From Torymus aiolomorphi (lineage: Eukaryota; Arthropoda; Insecta; Hymenoptera; Torymidae): a DNA stretch of 64,000 nt. A program made the translations under genes and the position numbers. Positions within the stretch are counted from its first letter, which is position 1; each line of letters begins with the position of its first letter. This document shows, in pieces, positions 1-11,001 of the stretch. The DNA is taken from positions 103,792,810 to 103,856,809 of the forward strand of contig CM070876.1 in NCBI GenBank assembly GCA_036365515.1, written 5' to 3'. Below the pieces are notes generated by a model. It did no database searches, was not told the DNA's origin, and worked only from the letters and a program-made list of their open reading frames with translations.

Positions 1-1125
1 AATAGCCGACTACATAGGGGTCGTGACGGATAAAAAATTCTCTCTCCGCGGTGTTTGGCATTTCTATACTTTTTATTGCTGGAATTATTTTATGAGCATT
101 CAAACTACTCGTAAAAAAATTACAAACCAAATCGACTCACCGGAAAAGCCCCAAACAGCTGTTTTATTATCTGCTATATAAGTTCGTGACCGGAAAAAAC
201 TTCTCAGTTAGCGGCGTTTGGCATTTCCAATCTTTTTATTGCTGGAATTATTTGACGAGCCCATAAACTACACGTAAAAAAATTACGAACCAAATCGACT
301 GCCCGGAAAACCCCCATACAACTGATTATATAATCAGCTATATGGGTCGTGACCTAAAAAAGATTATCTCTCAGCGGCGTTTGGCATTTCCAAACTTTTT
401 ATTGCTGGAATTATTTTATGAGCATACGAACTACTTGTAAAAAAATTACGAACCGAATCGACTCCCCGAAAAACCCCCAAACAGCTTATTATATAATCTG
501 CTATATAGGGTCGTGACCGAGAAAAAATTCTCTCTTAGCGGCGTTCGGTATTTCCAAACTTTTTATTACTGGAATTATTTTATGAGCACACAAACTACTC
601 GTAAAAAAATTACAAACCTAATCGACTAACCGGAAAACCCCCAAACAGCTGTTTTATTATCTGCTATATAGGTTCGTGACCGGAAAAAACTTCTCTGTTA
701 GCGGCGTTTGGCATTTCCAATCTTTTTGTTGCTGAAATTATTTGACGAGCAGATAAACTACACGTAAAATAATTACAAACCAAATCGACTCATCGGAAAA
801 CCCCCAAACAGCTGTTTTATTATCTGCTATATAGGTTCGTGACCGGAAAAAACTTCTCTGTTAGCGGCGTTTGGCATTTCCAATCTTTTTATTGCTGGAA
901 TTATTTTATGAGCACGCAAACTACTCGTAAAAAAATTACGAACCAAATCGATTGCCCGGAAAACCCCCAAACAGCTGATTATATAACCAGCTATATACGG
1001 GTCGTGACCAAAAAAAAATTCTCTCCGAGCAGCGTTTGGCATTTGCAAACTTTTTAAAGCTGGAATTACTTTGGAGCATACAAACTATCCGTAAAAAATT
1101 AACGAACCAGATCGACTCAAAATAA
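1..1125 (-). repeat. Satellite array, inverted segment (about 7 monomers)
   Basis: About seven tandem units of roughly 150 bp. Each carries the landmarks TCGTGACC, GGCGTTTGGCATTTCC, TTTTTATTGCTGGAATTA, CGTAAAAAAATTACGAACC and CCCCCAAACAGCTG in that order. The same words in reverse complement make up the large array at 14875-22008, so this is the same satellite in opposite orientation. Short open frames inside it are repeat translations, not genes. The array is cut by the window start and ends next to repeat R. Confidence 0.9.
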
Positions 1126-1129
1126 AAAA

Positions 1130-1300
1130 ATTGTCAACAATCAATCATTTTTTATGTTTTTCATGTCCTCTTCCAATCGATATATTTATTAATATGAACA
1201 GGAGCACACTTACGATCGTTGCACAATTTATTTAGCTTTGTTTGCCAAAAACTTTAATTTGAGCGCTGGTAGGTCGGTGTGCTATGAAAATTGTTTAAGG
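1130..1300 (+). repeat. Interspersed repeat R, left piece
   Basis: This stretch matches 13232-13396 closely. Shared words include CTTACGATCGTTGCACAAT, TTTGTTTGCCAAAA and TTTAATTTGAGC. The rest of R appears only at 3757-4088, so R has been split here by later DNA. No coding capacity is visible. Confidence 0.8.
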
Positions 1301-1865
1301 TCGCTCCAGCGGTCTATTAGACCTAAAGCTATGAATATTTTTACAAAAATTCATTTACACATTCCAATCTGAAAGTTGATACGACAGGGAGCAGAGTTCT
1401 TAACATAACGGAAAATTTTTGTTAGAAAATTTTCAATTTTGCAAAAGGATGTTTTGTCCATTAAAAAAAAATTCAAGAAGAAATACAGATCTTTTTTGTT
1501 TTTCATTCAATTTTAATTTGCAAGGTCTCAATTTCTTCCTTGTTAAATGCAGGGTGAGGCGCCGATATCAAAATTTAAAAATTTTCAAAACCTGCAGTGT
1601 TATATGCATTTATTTATAAAATTCAGTGACAAATCTACAAACAATACAAACAAGATAGGTTAGCGTGCAGGCGAGCGTAGAGTCTCTGCTTTAGAATCTA
1701 GTTCCTATTGTAAAAGGGTGATAGTGATTATTATCGAATTGAACCTTACAGAGCCTACTTCAGAGCGTTATGAAAAAATTTCATTTTCGAATTCAGTAGG
1801 TAAGTTAGACTGGTGTTCAGGCGCGCGTAGCGCGCTCTGCTTTAGAATCTTGTACGGGTAAAAAG
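1301..1865. other. No gene; short internal duplication
   Basis: AT-rich DNA absent from the corresponding place in the intact R copy (13396-13445). It contains a diverged direct duplication: TGCTTTAGAATCT with similar flanks occurs near 1680 and 1840. The last 8 bases, GTAAAAAG at 1858-1865, form the left target duplication of the next element. No gene, RNA or promoter could be supported. Confidence 0.5.
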
Positions 1866-3748
1866 TAGGGTTGCACGAGTACTCGGCTTGGCGCGTTTGA
1901 ACTGTATCGAGCTTTTTCTTCGAACTTCAATCGAGTACACTATACTTTGAACTCCTCAAGTCAGGTCGAACTACTCGGATCAACTCGAACTACTCGAATG
2001 AAGTTGATTTACTGGAATTAAGTAGTTCGATCTAGATAGAACCAGCTGACTAGCTTAGTAACTTATAAAATGATATACTTAATTAGCTGAATGTAACTTG
2101 TTTTTGGATTTATCTACTATTTAGCGATGTCACGGGGTGGATTTTCTGGTTGAGACACGTTTCCTCTCTGTGTCTCAACAGTTCAACTTCGTATCTCTCG
2201 GTTCTATTCTTTGAGATCCAATAGCCAGATTAGGCAGCGGACGCTACAACGTCGTGCAATACTAAACCTAATCTGGTTACTTACCGTGCAACACGCAAGT
2301 CGGAGACTCGCGCTTTATTTCTGCCAGGGACTCGAACTCCTCTCCGGGTTCCTGGTTCATGTGTCAGATGCTCAGTTGTAAACGATACGTTTTCACCAAC
2401 GTAACGACCGCGGAGGCGGCGGGGAACGGGGAATGACTAGGTCGTGAAATGGTAACTCGAGCAGTTAAAGTTAATAATAAAAGACTATTGTTTATTAAGA
2501 TAAATGTTAATTAAGCTGTTTGAATAATAATAAGTTAGTCAGTTGAAGTGTTAATTACCTACCTAACGGTGCGCCAGCACGTTATCTCAGACGTCAGCTG
2601 TCTCGGAGGCTGACGTCACGCTCGCTGTAATATACGCGGCACGTGTGCGGTATCCTACACGCGCGCTCGCCGAGTAAAGCGGCGAAGTGAGAGAGCTATC
2701 GCGATCGCCGCGCGACGCACACACGTATAAGTGTGAGAGAGAGAGTAGATGGCGGGGCTGCACGTTTGCGCACCTGTTGTGCGCACTCACCGGCTTCGAA
2801 ATAGCCGGAGTTTCGACCTTGAGTCCAACCTTGATAACGTGCGAACCCAGAGTCCACACTCTCTCCTCACACGTGCTCTCTCCGCACCAGAGCGCCTACT
2901 CGAAACCGTTGTCCAGGTACGACGAGCCTGGACAAGCGGTTACGCGTTATTACTCGCGTCGCGTATGATGCGTGCACGCTTACCATGTTAGGTCTTCGGC
3001 GACCTAGCATCCTCGCGTGCATCCTCTCGACTCATCTGGCATCGTAGCTCTGTCCTTCATGATCTCTCGAACGGTAGCAACGCCAGGCGATTGGCTCTTC
3101 TGTGCGCGGAAGTCGCTTTTATTCACAGTACGGCAGGTAGAATCAGCCTGCCGTACAGTCTCGGTACACGTCACGTACTTCGCGCGTATGTACGTGAAGT
3201 CACACTTTTCCGGCAGAGTAAATGACCTCAGTAAAGTACAGTACTTCTTTACTGAGGTTGAGCGAATGACAAGACTCATTATCACTCGTGAAATTCGCGA
3301 TAAGAAAACCCGCGAACTCGCACGCGTGTATCTCTCGCGAGCGGTAACCACAACATCGATGCCGGGCTCTCTCGCGCCGGCTCGCTCGTCGTCTCGTCGA
3401 TGCAGCTCCAATTCTGCATCGACACGCCCTCTAGCGTTCGCTACCACGAACTTACTAATTACCGACGTCGGTACGGCAGGTCGTGACAGCGATAATAATT
3501 ACAATTATCCTATGATTACTTATAATTATCTATAATTTTTTATTTATAATTCTTTTATAATTTATTCACTACTATGCACTGGAAGTTCGAAGTGCCGTAT
3601 CATTTGAAACCACTCGATCGAAGTTCGAACTACTCGAACTATTTCTAACTACTCAATATATCAAGTAAAACATTTGATTCGACTTTAGTTCATCGAGTTG
3701 AGTTTGTAGGGCAAATAGTTCGGATCTTCGAGTAGTCGTGCACCCTTA
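1866..3748. mobile_element. hAT-like non-autonomous DNA element
   Basis: The ends are inverted: TAGGGTTGCACGAGTACTCG on the left, and on the right the complement of TAAGGGTGCACGACTACTCG. GTAAAAAG precedes and GTAAAAAA follows, an 8-bp target duplication as expected for hAT elements. Subterminal regions (1900-2030, 3600-3730) are rich in CGAACTACTCGA words in both orientations, typical of hAT transposase-binding regions. The core is CpG-rich (about 2560-3500) with overlapping open frames on both strands but no recognisable transposase. The intact R copy at 13445-13460 supplies the empty site. Confidence 0.75.
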
Positions 3749-3756
3749 GTAAAAAA

Positions 3757-4088
3757 TTACTGACATTTGTCAATACGTATTGATTAAATTTTCAGGGGAA
3801 AGACTAACATCTTTATCTATACCTATATCATTTCCAAAGATATTCCCTAAATATTTGTATTTGTTACTCGTAAAGAAAATTGTTTTATAAACGTGAGTGT
3901 GCAACGAACCTCCACAATTTTCCTATTTAAAAAATTACTAATACCAATGTGTACCAAAAGTATAATTTTTTTCTGTCAACTGCTTTATATATATAAAGAC
4001 AAGAAAAACACGTTTTACTAATTTGCTTACTGTTTTTATTTGATATAATCAATATTTTTCTTCAAGATGCAATAGTTTCTTATAAACA
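3757..4088 (+). repeat. Interspersed repeat R, right piece
   Basis: Matches 13456-13770, with shared words TTACTGACATTTGTCAAT, AAAGATATTCCCTAAATAT and AAGATGCAATAGTTTCTTA. It continues directly from the right target duplication of the hAT-like element. Its right side is cut by the long-TIR transposon, so R has received at least two insertions here. Confidence 0.8.
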
Positions 4089-4540
4089 AACAAGTTTTTT
4101 TTATAAGGGACTAATAGTATTTAATTTTAATTTTTATAAAAATGCAGCGTCGCGGAGATAATATTTTTGTTAATAGTAGGCATATCGTATCCAATCACAT
4201 TTACCGAAAATTTGATAAGAGTTAATAGCCTAAAAAAGTTGGTAGAGCATTTTTTTACCATATTTTAGCAGTTTTTTTTATTATCGTTTATAAGTATAAA
4301 ATTGTCTTCAGTACGCGGAGGAAATATCTCAATTTAGGCCTCTTCTGATGCCCCATGAGCTTATCCTTGCATAACAGTGAGTTCTATTTAGTGGAACATG
4401 TTACTGGAAGTAGATTATATAAATATTTACTTGACTTATAGTTAGCTAAGTATGTGAGAACCATAGCTGTGTCACAGTACTAAAAAAGTTATTTCCCTCC
4501 TACCTCTCGAAAAAAAATTAAAAAATTTTTTTAAAGGCAC

Positions 4541-5255
4541 ATCTGCAGGACAAAGTTTTCTTGTTCCTTAAGCCTTTCTGAATGTCAACAAAATTATTTA
4601 CTTTTAAATCGAAAATTAAGAATAATTTAGTCTTTTTTCTAAATGACGACACCTTATAAATACTGGCATCTACCTATTTGATCTTTGCAAGAATAATTAT
4701 CTACACTGAAATTATTACTTTAAAAGTTACAGTTTTCTAAGTGATAATCGTTATTACAATTATAACTTCCTATAATAATTTGCTACTAGCGATAATTCAA
4801 TAAATATCTGAAAATATTAAATATCAATTTTTGTTCAGTCATCACATCAGCTTAACGTATTTCCTATAATTAGTAAATAAAAAATTAAATGGGATGACTG
4901 ATGTTCCTTACTCACTTATTTACTTCAATTACAATGTGCATTACGTAAAACTGATGTGATGATTAAAAAAAGATTGATATTTTATATTTTCAGATATTTA
5001 TTGAATTATCGCGTGTAAAAAATTGTTATGGGAAATAACGATTACTCCTTAGAAAACTGTAACTTATAAAGTAATAATTTCAGTGTAGATAATTATTCTT
5101 GCAAAGATCAAATAGGTAGATGCCAGTATTTATAAGTGTCGTCGTTTATAAAAAAGACGAAATTATCCTGAATTTTTAGATTTAAAAATAAATAGTTTTT
5201 TTAACATTCAGAAAGGCTTAAAGAACAAGAAAACTTTTTCTTGTAGATGTGCCGT
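4541..5255. repeat. Foldback nested in left TIR
   Basis: Two arms of about 310 bp (about 4541-4855 and 4930-5255) are reverse complements. They share words such as ACTGGCATCTACCTATTTGATC and AATAATTATCTACACTGAAA (positions about 4662-4712 and 5065-5125). The spacer is about 75 bp. The outer word CACATCTGCAGGACAAAG resembles the transposon's own right TIR near 8720, so this is either a short relative inserted in the TIR or a rearranged TIR end. Confidence 0.7.
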
Positions 5256-5741
5256 CAAAATTAAATATCTTCTCCAAGTTTCGTCATTTAAAAAAAAAAA
5301 GTGAAAGTTCTTATCAATCCAAATTGACTTATACACAGTGGTCGGAAACGGCAAAAAAGATCGTCTGACATGACAATCAAAAATACCAACGGGAGTGGCT
5401 TCCTTAGCCCTTCTAGTGACACAAAATCATCGCCTAGAAATCCCAGCTGATCTTCTTTGTAAATAATTCAAGAAAAACTATTTTTTTATCATTATCTTGA
5501 TTTTATTTATTTAACTTTCAGTTTAACATATAAAAATAATTTTTTACAAAATGTAATAGTTCATATAATATACTCATCGCATTATTGATAATGAATATTA
5601 TTATTTGTTATCATTTAATAAAGAATTAATAAACATTTAATTATCGCAACAATTTATCTGTTTGAATACATATAACAATTCAAAATAACTTTTACAATGC
5701 GTATCTAATATAATTACAATTTACTATCACAATTCAGTATA

Positions 5742-6740
5742 TTAAACGTGTACTGATGAAAACTCAACAACCGCATTCTTAAAATTTTTAATATATAAAC
5801 TGTTTGTAAGTAAATTAATTTTTCTTTTTGCCCAAAATTTAAGAAACTCACGATGTGCTGATTCACCTGCTTGTTCGGACCACAAACCTAATCCGTCAGA
5901 GTTTCCTAATAACTGTAAACATTGACTAACATGTTTTAAAAGAACATGAATTTTTAATGTTTTGGATACTCCTGTTGCTAATAGAGCTTTTGATAATTGA
6001 TTAAAGAGTGTGTTTAGATTTTCCTGAGATTCAAGTCTATTCAATGAAAAACACATACTTACAATTTTATTCATTATTTTAAAAGCTGTTACAAATGGAA
6101 CTAAAGGCAACGATCCACCAACTTTCTTACAAATTTTGTTATGGAAAAGTTGATCTGCTTCTATTAGAAGTTTCCTACACGCATTCCCTTCAAAGATGTC
6201 ACCATGATAATTTTTTGATATAACGTTTATTTTCTGAGGCCACAACAATGCAGTTTCCCGACCGAGATAAGGTACTAAACCATCCCAGAAGAGATGATTA
6301 ACGAAACCCTGTAACAGGTGCAATTCAGGGACAATGCATTTTTCGAGAACAAGCTTACTATCATCTTCTTCAAATAGTGGTGGATTGATTGTACTACCAC
6401 AATTTTTAAAAAACTTCATGTTATGGCCCAAAGAAGTAAATTTATCATAATCTTTCTTTAGATCAGCGTATGTTTTCAATAAAAAAGATTCATTTTTGTC
6501 ATTGCTTTCAATCTGTTCACTAACATTTCTCAAGTCTTTCAAGGTAATATAACAAAAAGGACATGGATAAGTTGACGTGGCTGTCTGTTGCCCATTAATC
6601 AAAAGCATTAATTCGAAATCACTGACAAATTTGAATGAAATATTATTTAATTTGATCAGATCAAATAAAAGGTTAACGTTTGCATACGTTTCTTTTATAT
6701 CGAGGACTATACAAAGCATAATTAATTTTTTAACGCTCAT
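5742..6740 (-). CDS. Transposase-like protein, C-terminal reading frame
   Basis: A 332-residue frame whose ATG overlaps the upstream stop (ATGA, 6737-6740). It contains VSDFELMLLING (Asp41), a CPFC pair (Cys60 and Cys63) and, near the C-terminus, EQAGESAHREF (Glu293, His296). With the Asp in the upstream frame these would make a plausible D-D-E set for DNA cleavage and strand transfer in the nucleus. No signal peptide or membrane segment is visible. It lies in the same frame order and orientation as 6737-7996 between the inverted repeats. The catalytic assignment is inference and the family name is unknown to me. Confidence 0.55.
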   Translation of the reverse strand: MSVKKLIMLCIVLDIKETYANVNLLFDLIKLNNISFKFVSDFELMLLINGQQTATSTYPCPFCYITLKDLRNVSEQIESNDKNESFLLKTYADLKKDYDKFTSLGHNMKFFKNCGSTINPPLFEEDDSKLVLEKCIVPELHLLQGFVNHLFWDGLVPYLGRETALLWPQKINVISKNYHGDIFEGNACRKLLIEADQLFHNKICKKVGGSLPLVPFVTAFKIMNKIVSMCFSLNRLESQENLNTLFNQLSKALLATGVSKTLKIHVLLKHVSQCLQLLGNSDGLGLWSEQAGESAHREFLKFWAKRKINLLTNSLYIKNFKNAVVEFSSVHV

Positions 6741-7996
6741 TTCAGATTGTTTTTTTTTTTACATACATTTTCAGAGCTGAATTTCATTTTTTTGGTGGGC
6801 ATTTGTCCATACTCATCGTTACTATCAGCCAAATTTTCATCTGAAGGAGTCGAAAAAATAGACATACACACTTTGAAAAAGCCTTGTCCACCGTCTGCCA
6901 TTAATTTGATAACATGATTACCAACAACATTTCTTTTCTCTAGAACATAATCAACAATTTCTTCAGCATCAGCCCACACAACAGGTCTTTTTTCTTTGAC
7001 ATTATTTTTTATCTCAAACTCAAAAGTATCGGAGTGATATAAATTTTCTAATAAGTTCATTCTCTCACTAACATGATTATCATAGTTGCGAGGTAGAGCC
7101 TTCCTTCCTGCTGACTGACGGATGCACTTAGCAAATGCTTTCATTTTATTACGTGAAACACCAGTTTCAGTATGAAGATTATCTAGCGCTTCTTCAGATA
7201 GAGTAACGGTTTGTTTTTTATTTTGTTTTAAGAATATTGTCTTCTTACGTCCTCTTGTAGACAAATTGATAGATTCCATTGAATTTTTCTGAGACTGTTG
7301 ATCTTGGATAATTGCGGAAACTATTGAAGTTTTTTGACTATCTGGCAGTTTTTCAATGATATTCATAATATTCTTTCGAACAGCAAAATCACGTTTTTCA
7401 CACTTATGTACTTTTCCTTTGCCTACTTCTTGCATGCATAATTCACATAATTTTATCACATGTTTAACTGAACATTGCTGCCCTTTTTTACTCGTCCCTT
7501 GAGATAGCTTAGTTTCACAAGAATTTTGGGAACCATATAAACCGGTTTTTGCACTGATTACATTACACAAATTATTTTTCACATCAGACAGTTTTTTAAC
7601 ATTTTTGTGACCTTTGGCTCTGCCTGTCAAACATATGTAGCAATTACATTCAGCTAAAACATTATTAGATTGATCAGCGAAGTTTTGATTCGACCTTGTG
7701 ACTCTTGGCAATAAAATGTCTCCATAGTTTGGTATATTCGGAAGAGATCGCTTGTAATTCTTTTTTTCGTGATCCACCAAAGATAAACGACACGTAGTGC
7801 ATATGCTCGTTGGAAACTTGTCATCTTTGACATTATAGTTTTTATGAAGATGTTTCTGTATCAAACTTTCAAGAGCTCCGGTTATTTTGAAAAAGTTAGT
7901 TGATTTTAAACCAAAAACTATTTTTTTGCCACAAGGTCCACACACTTTGTTTCTATTCTCTTCGTGACTGCATTTGTGATCTGAATGAAACGTCAT
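6737..7996 (-). CDS. Transposase-like protein, N-terminal reading frame
   Basis: A 419-residue frame starting at an ATG inside the long-TIR element. The N-terminus is Cys/His-rich (Cys9, Cys19, Cys22, then a CTTC pair near residue 63 and later CNCYIC and CELC pairs), suggesting zinc-binding DNA contact. The C-terminal third contains LMADGGQGFFK with Asp at about residue 368, a plausible first catalytic acid of a DDE-type nuclease. Similar Cys-rich proteins with a DGGxGF motif recur in transposon-like genes of insects and cnidarians, but I cannot name the superfamily. The frame ends in a run of about 13 A residues just before the next frame. The reading order suggests one original protein split by slippage in that run; translational coupling is the alternative. 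Confidence 0.6.
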   Translation of the reverse strand: MTFHSDHKCSHEENRNKVCGPCGKKIVFGLKSTNFFKITGALESLIQKHLHKNYNVKDDKFPTSICTTCRLSLVDHEKKNYKRSLPNIPNYGDILLPRVTRSNQNFADQSNNVLAECNCYICLTGRAKGHKNVKKLSDVKNNLCNVISAKTGLYGSQNSCETKLSQGTSKKGQQCSVKHVIKLCELCMQEVGKGKVHKCEKRDFAVRKNIMNIIEKLPDSQKTSIVSAIIQDQQSQKNSMESINLSTRGRKKTIFLKQNKKQTVTLSEEALDNLHTETGVSRNKMKAFAKCIRQSAGRKALPRNYDNHVSERMNLLENLYHSDTFEFEIKNNVKEKRPVVWADAEEIVDYVLEKRNVVGNHVIKLMADGGQGFFKVCMSIFSTPSDENLADSNDEYGQMPTKKMKFSSENVCKKKNNLK

Positions 7997-7999
7997 TGT

Positions 8000-8470
8000 A
8001 CATAAATTATAATAATATTCACTTCTTAAAGAAAAAACTGTTAAATATTAACACGCAGGTAGCTATGTCGAGTACATTATCGTGCGTGCATCAACGTAAG
8101 ACTGATAGAACTTGCGCGAAATGAAAATACGCCGAGAATTTTCTTTGTTTACTATTTTTCGCGAGGAACTACACATCATAATAAGAAAGAGTAGGCGTAT
8201 ATACTCCATATTAAAACGTAAACAGTTCTGTCTCGATTGAAAGCCAAATTTTTATGTTGAAATAATTATTGTACTGAAATATAGTAAAATAAAATATTGT
8301 ACTGAACTAGTGATAAACTAGTTTTCATTATTTCGATTATTAATTGTTGATTAATTTTCTAGTTACTGTGAAATTGATAGAGCAATATCTATAGTGGACT
8401 ACTTACAATGAATTACTTACAGTGGAAAATTATTTTCATTCGCTAAATTGAAAATAAAATGAATAACATC
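8000..8470. other. Transposon 5' non-coding part
   Basis: AT-rich DNA between the start of the 419-residue frame and the right inverted repeat. It presumably holds the transposase promoter, but no convincing promoter element was identified. No other gene is seen. Confidence 0.4.
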
Positions 8471-9348
8471 AAGATAATAATAAAAAAATAGTTTTTCTTG
8501 AATTATTTACAAACAGGACCAGCTGCGATTTCTAGGCGATGATTTTGTGTCACTAGAAGGGCTAAGAAATCCACTCCCGTTGGTATTTTTGATCGTCACG
8601 TTAGACGATCTTATATCCCGTTTCCGACCACTGTGTATAAGTGTCGACGAAAAATGATACTATTAAATTGAGCTTGTATATATTATTTTAACATTCAGAA
8701 AAACTTTGTCCTGTAGATGAGCCTTCAAAGAAATTTTTTTATTTTTATCGAGACATAAGAGGGAAATAACTTTTATATTACTGTGACATATTTATGGTTC
8801 TCAGATATTTAGCTAAGTCAAGCAAATATTTATATAATCCACTTCCAGTAACATGTTCCACTAGAACTTACTGTTATGCAAGGATAAGCTCATGGGACAT
8901 CAGAAGAGGTCTAAATTTAGATATTTCCTCCACGTACTGAAGACAATTTTATACTTTTAATGTTGCTAAAAAAACTGCCAGAATATGGTAAAAAAACACT
9001 GTACCAATTTATTTAAGCTATTATATATCAACTCTTGTTAAATTTTCGGTAAATTTGATTTTGGATACGATGTGCCTACTATTAACAAAAATATTATCTC
9101 CGCGATGCTGCATGTTTATAAAAATTAAAATTAAATACTATTTATTCGTTATAAAAAAAAATTTTTGTTTTTATAGTTTTCTAAAAATACGTTCTAAAGA
9201 ACGTGATGTCGATGCGCTCCTCATCGAAGAAATCATAATTTTTTCGTGGCACACATAAAGAACGGTAAATAGGTAGGAAATATATGTAGAAAAAAGAAGT
9301 TTATATTTTTTTATAATTTTTTATATAATTTTTTATAATTTGAGGATA

Positions 9349-9498
9349 TTTCGTCGGGTGGGAAGAAGAAGGTTCTATCTCAACGGAGCGCGTGAAGAGG
9401 TCCTATCTCAGTAGTGTTCCACCTTCTTACGCGCTCGTCTGGAATAGGGCCTTTTCACGCGCTTCGCCGAGATAGAATCTTCTCCCCACCCGATGATC
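9349..9498. mobile_element. Small foldback element
   Basis: Two arms of about 55 bp (9349-9405 and 9440-9498) form an inverted repeat beginning CGTCGGGTGGGAAGAAGA and ending in its near complement. Each arm contains CTATCTCA followed by CG-rich bases and GCGTGAAGA, the same word pattern as the 28-bp unit of the neighbouring foldback. No coding capacity. Confidence 0.7.
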
Positions 9499-9560
9499 AC
9501 TTTTGTTTTAAAGATTTTTTCATAACGAATCCTAGTTCAATGAATTTATATATTCAATAT

Positions 9561-10047
9561 ATCGACGACTGAGCGGAACAAGGTCGTATCTCACCGCGCG
9601 GATGAAGAACATCGTATCTCAGCGCGCGGACGAAGAACGTCGTATCTCACCGCGCGGACGAAGAACGACGTATCTCACCGCGCGGATGAAGAACGTCGTA
9701 TCTTACCGCTCGCACGAAGAGCATCGTATCTCACCGCGCGGATGAAGAATATCGTATCGCTCTTGTGGCGAGCACGGCTAGTATACGGCGAGATACGATG
9801 TTTTTCGTTCGTGCGCCGAGATACTTCATCCGCGCGGAGAGATACGACGTTCTTCGTCCGCGCGGTGAGATACGACGTTCTTCGTCCGCGCGCTGGGATA
9901 CGGCGTTCTTTATCCGCGCGGTGAGATACGATGTTCTCTATCCGCGCGGTGAGATTCGACGTTCTTCGTCCGCGCGGTGAGATACAACGTTCTTCGTTCG
10001 CGCGCTGAGATACAACCTTGTTCCGCGCAGCCGTCGATATATTCACG
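9561..10047. mobile_element. Foldback element with 28-bp repeat arms
   Basis: Each arm is a tandem series of 28-bp units of the form CGTATCTCACCGCGCGGATG plus AAGAACAT (starts at 9585, 9613, 9641 and onward). The right arm carries the same units in reverse complement, and the switch is near 9765-9800. The outermost bases are also inverted: ATATATCGACGACTG on the left, CAGCCGTCGATATAT on the right. This architecture matches Drosophila FB-type foldback transposons. Open frames rich in RGRRTS-type repeats are by-products of the repeat. Confidence 0.8.
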
Positions 10048-11001
10048 CGCCAATAACCATGTAAAAAATTTGTGAATTTGACTGTTGGCTTGAACCTTTG
10101 TATTTTTAAGTTGCAATTTAATAATTACGATTTTTCCCCGTAAATGCTTTTAAATATAATTTTATATATACTTTTGAATAATGTATTTATGCAAAATCAA
10201 ATATGCACATAGAATGCAATTTTATATTAAAATATATTCATTTAAAAAAATTATTTGATGTAATTTAACTATTCTAAAATATGATTTTTCAAACTATTAA
10301 AATTTCAACTCCACTAGAGTAATAAATGTGTATAATATAATAACATTTTGTTATATTATAGGCTATAATCAATTATATTTCAGAGGAATATGGTGTTCTG
10401 ATTACATCACATAAATGCAAACTGTAAAATCGTTTAGGCTCAGCATCCTAGCCCGTATGGATTTTAAGTTGGGATTGTCGTTTTAGTTTCTTTGCGTCTA
10501 AATAAACCAATTAACACTTTTTTGCGCATCGCCGAATTGTTTTTTCATTTTGTAAATCGTACTTTCGGTTATAGAGTTAAGCGATATTCTAATTATTCTC
10601 TGAATAAAAATGTTTTTTAAATTTTATCGCACCGTAAGATAATTGGAAATTTTACTCTTACTGTTGAGGTATTTGATTGTTGATTAACATTTAATCCATA
10701 ACATATTAGGCCTTAGAAAGTAGGAATATGTATTATGAGAGAGTTATATATAGTTTTCAAAAGCGCTTACAATCAGAACGTACACTAGCTCGCGACAATA
10801 ACAAAGTCGACGAAAGTCGGAGCGCGGCGAAACATAAACACTCGGCCGGTCGAGCGAGCCGCAAGCTATAGGTATAGTTAGAATCTATAGCGGCCGAGCC
10901 CAGCAGCGCGGCAGCCTCGGAGAGAGACATAGCTGCCACATAGGTGTAGAGAGCGCAGACGACGGGCAACAGCAGGGCCTGTGCTCGAGGTATGGCGACG
11001 C
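10048..11001. other. No gene recognised
   Basis: AT-rich to 10740, then GC-rich to 11001. No domain, RNA gene or clear repeat is seen. The last bases GCGACGC (10995-11001) resemble GCGACGG at 12033-12039 and may be a target duplication of the next element. Confidence 0.4.

Larger units (their letters stand above)
4090..9172 (-). mobile_element. Long-TIR DNA transposon, family unassigned
   Basis: Two minus-strand reading frames (5742-7996) lie between long imperfect inverted repeats. Left arm: about 4090-4590 plus 5325-5510. Right arm: about 8470-9172. Matching stretches include TACTATTTAATTTTAATTTTTATAAA at the outer ends (given here only as a landmark type; see about 4115 and 9130), GAGCTTATCCTTGCATAACAG (about 4358 and 8885), CACAGTGGTCGGAAACGG (about 5334 and 8620) and ATCATCGCCTAGAAAT (about 5428 and 8525). 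The left arm is longer because a foldback (4541-5255) lies inside it. The element sits in repeat R. A target duplication was not clear by eye. Confidence 0.75.

Noticed and set aside
2290..2410. tRNA-like sequence on the minus strand inside the hAT-like element
   Set aside because: A B-box-like GTTCGAGTCC is present, but no acceptable A box, acceptor or T-stem pairing was found.
3004..3535. Overlapping 147 and 172 residue frames
   Set aside because: Opposite strands of the same CpG-rich interior of the hAT-like element, with no domain and no coding signature.
9585..9760. Regular 28-bp repeats as a CRISPR array
   Set aside because: Units are contiguous without unique spacers, the other arm is inverted, and the genome is eukaryotic.
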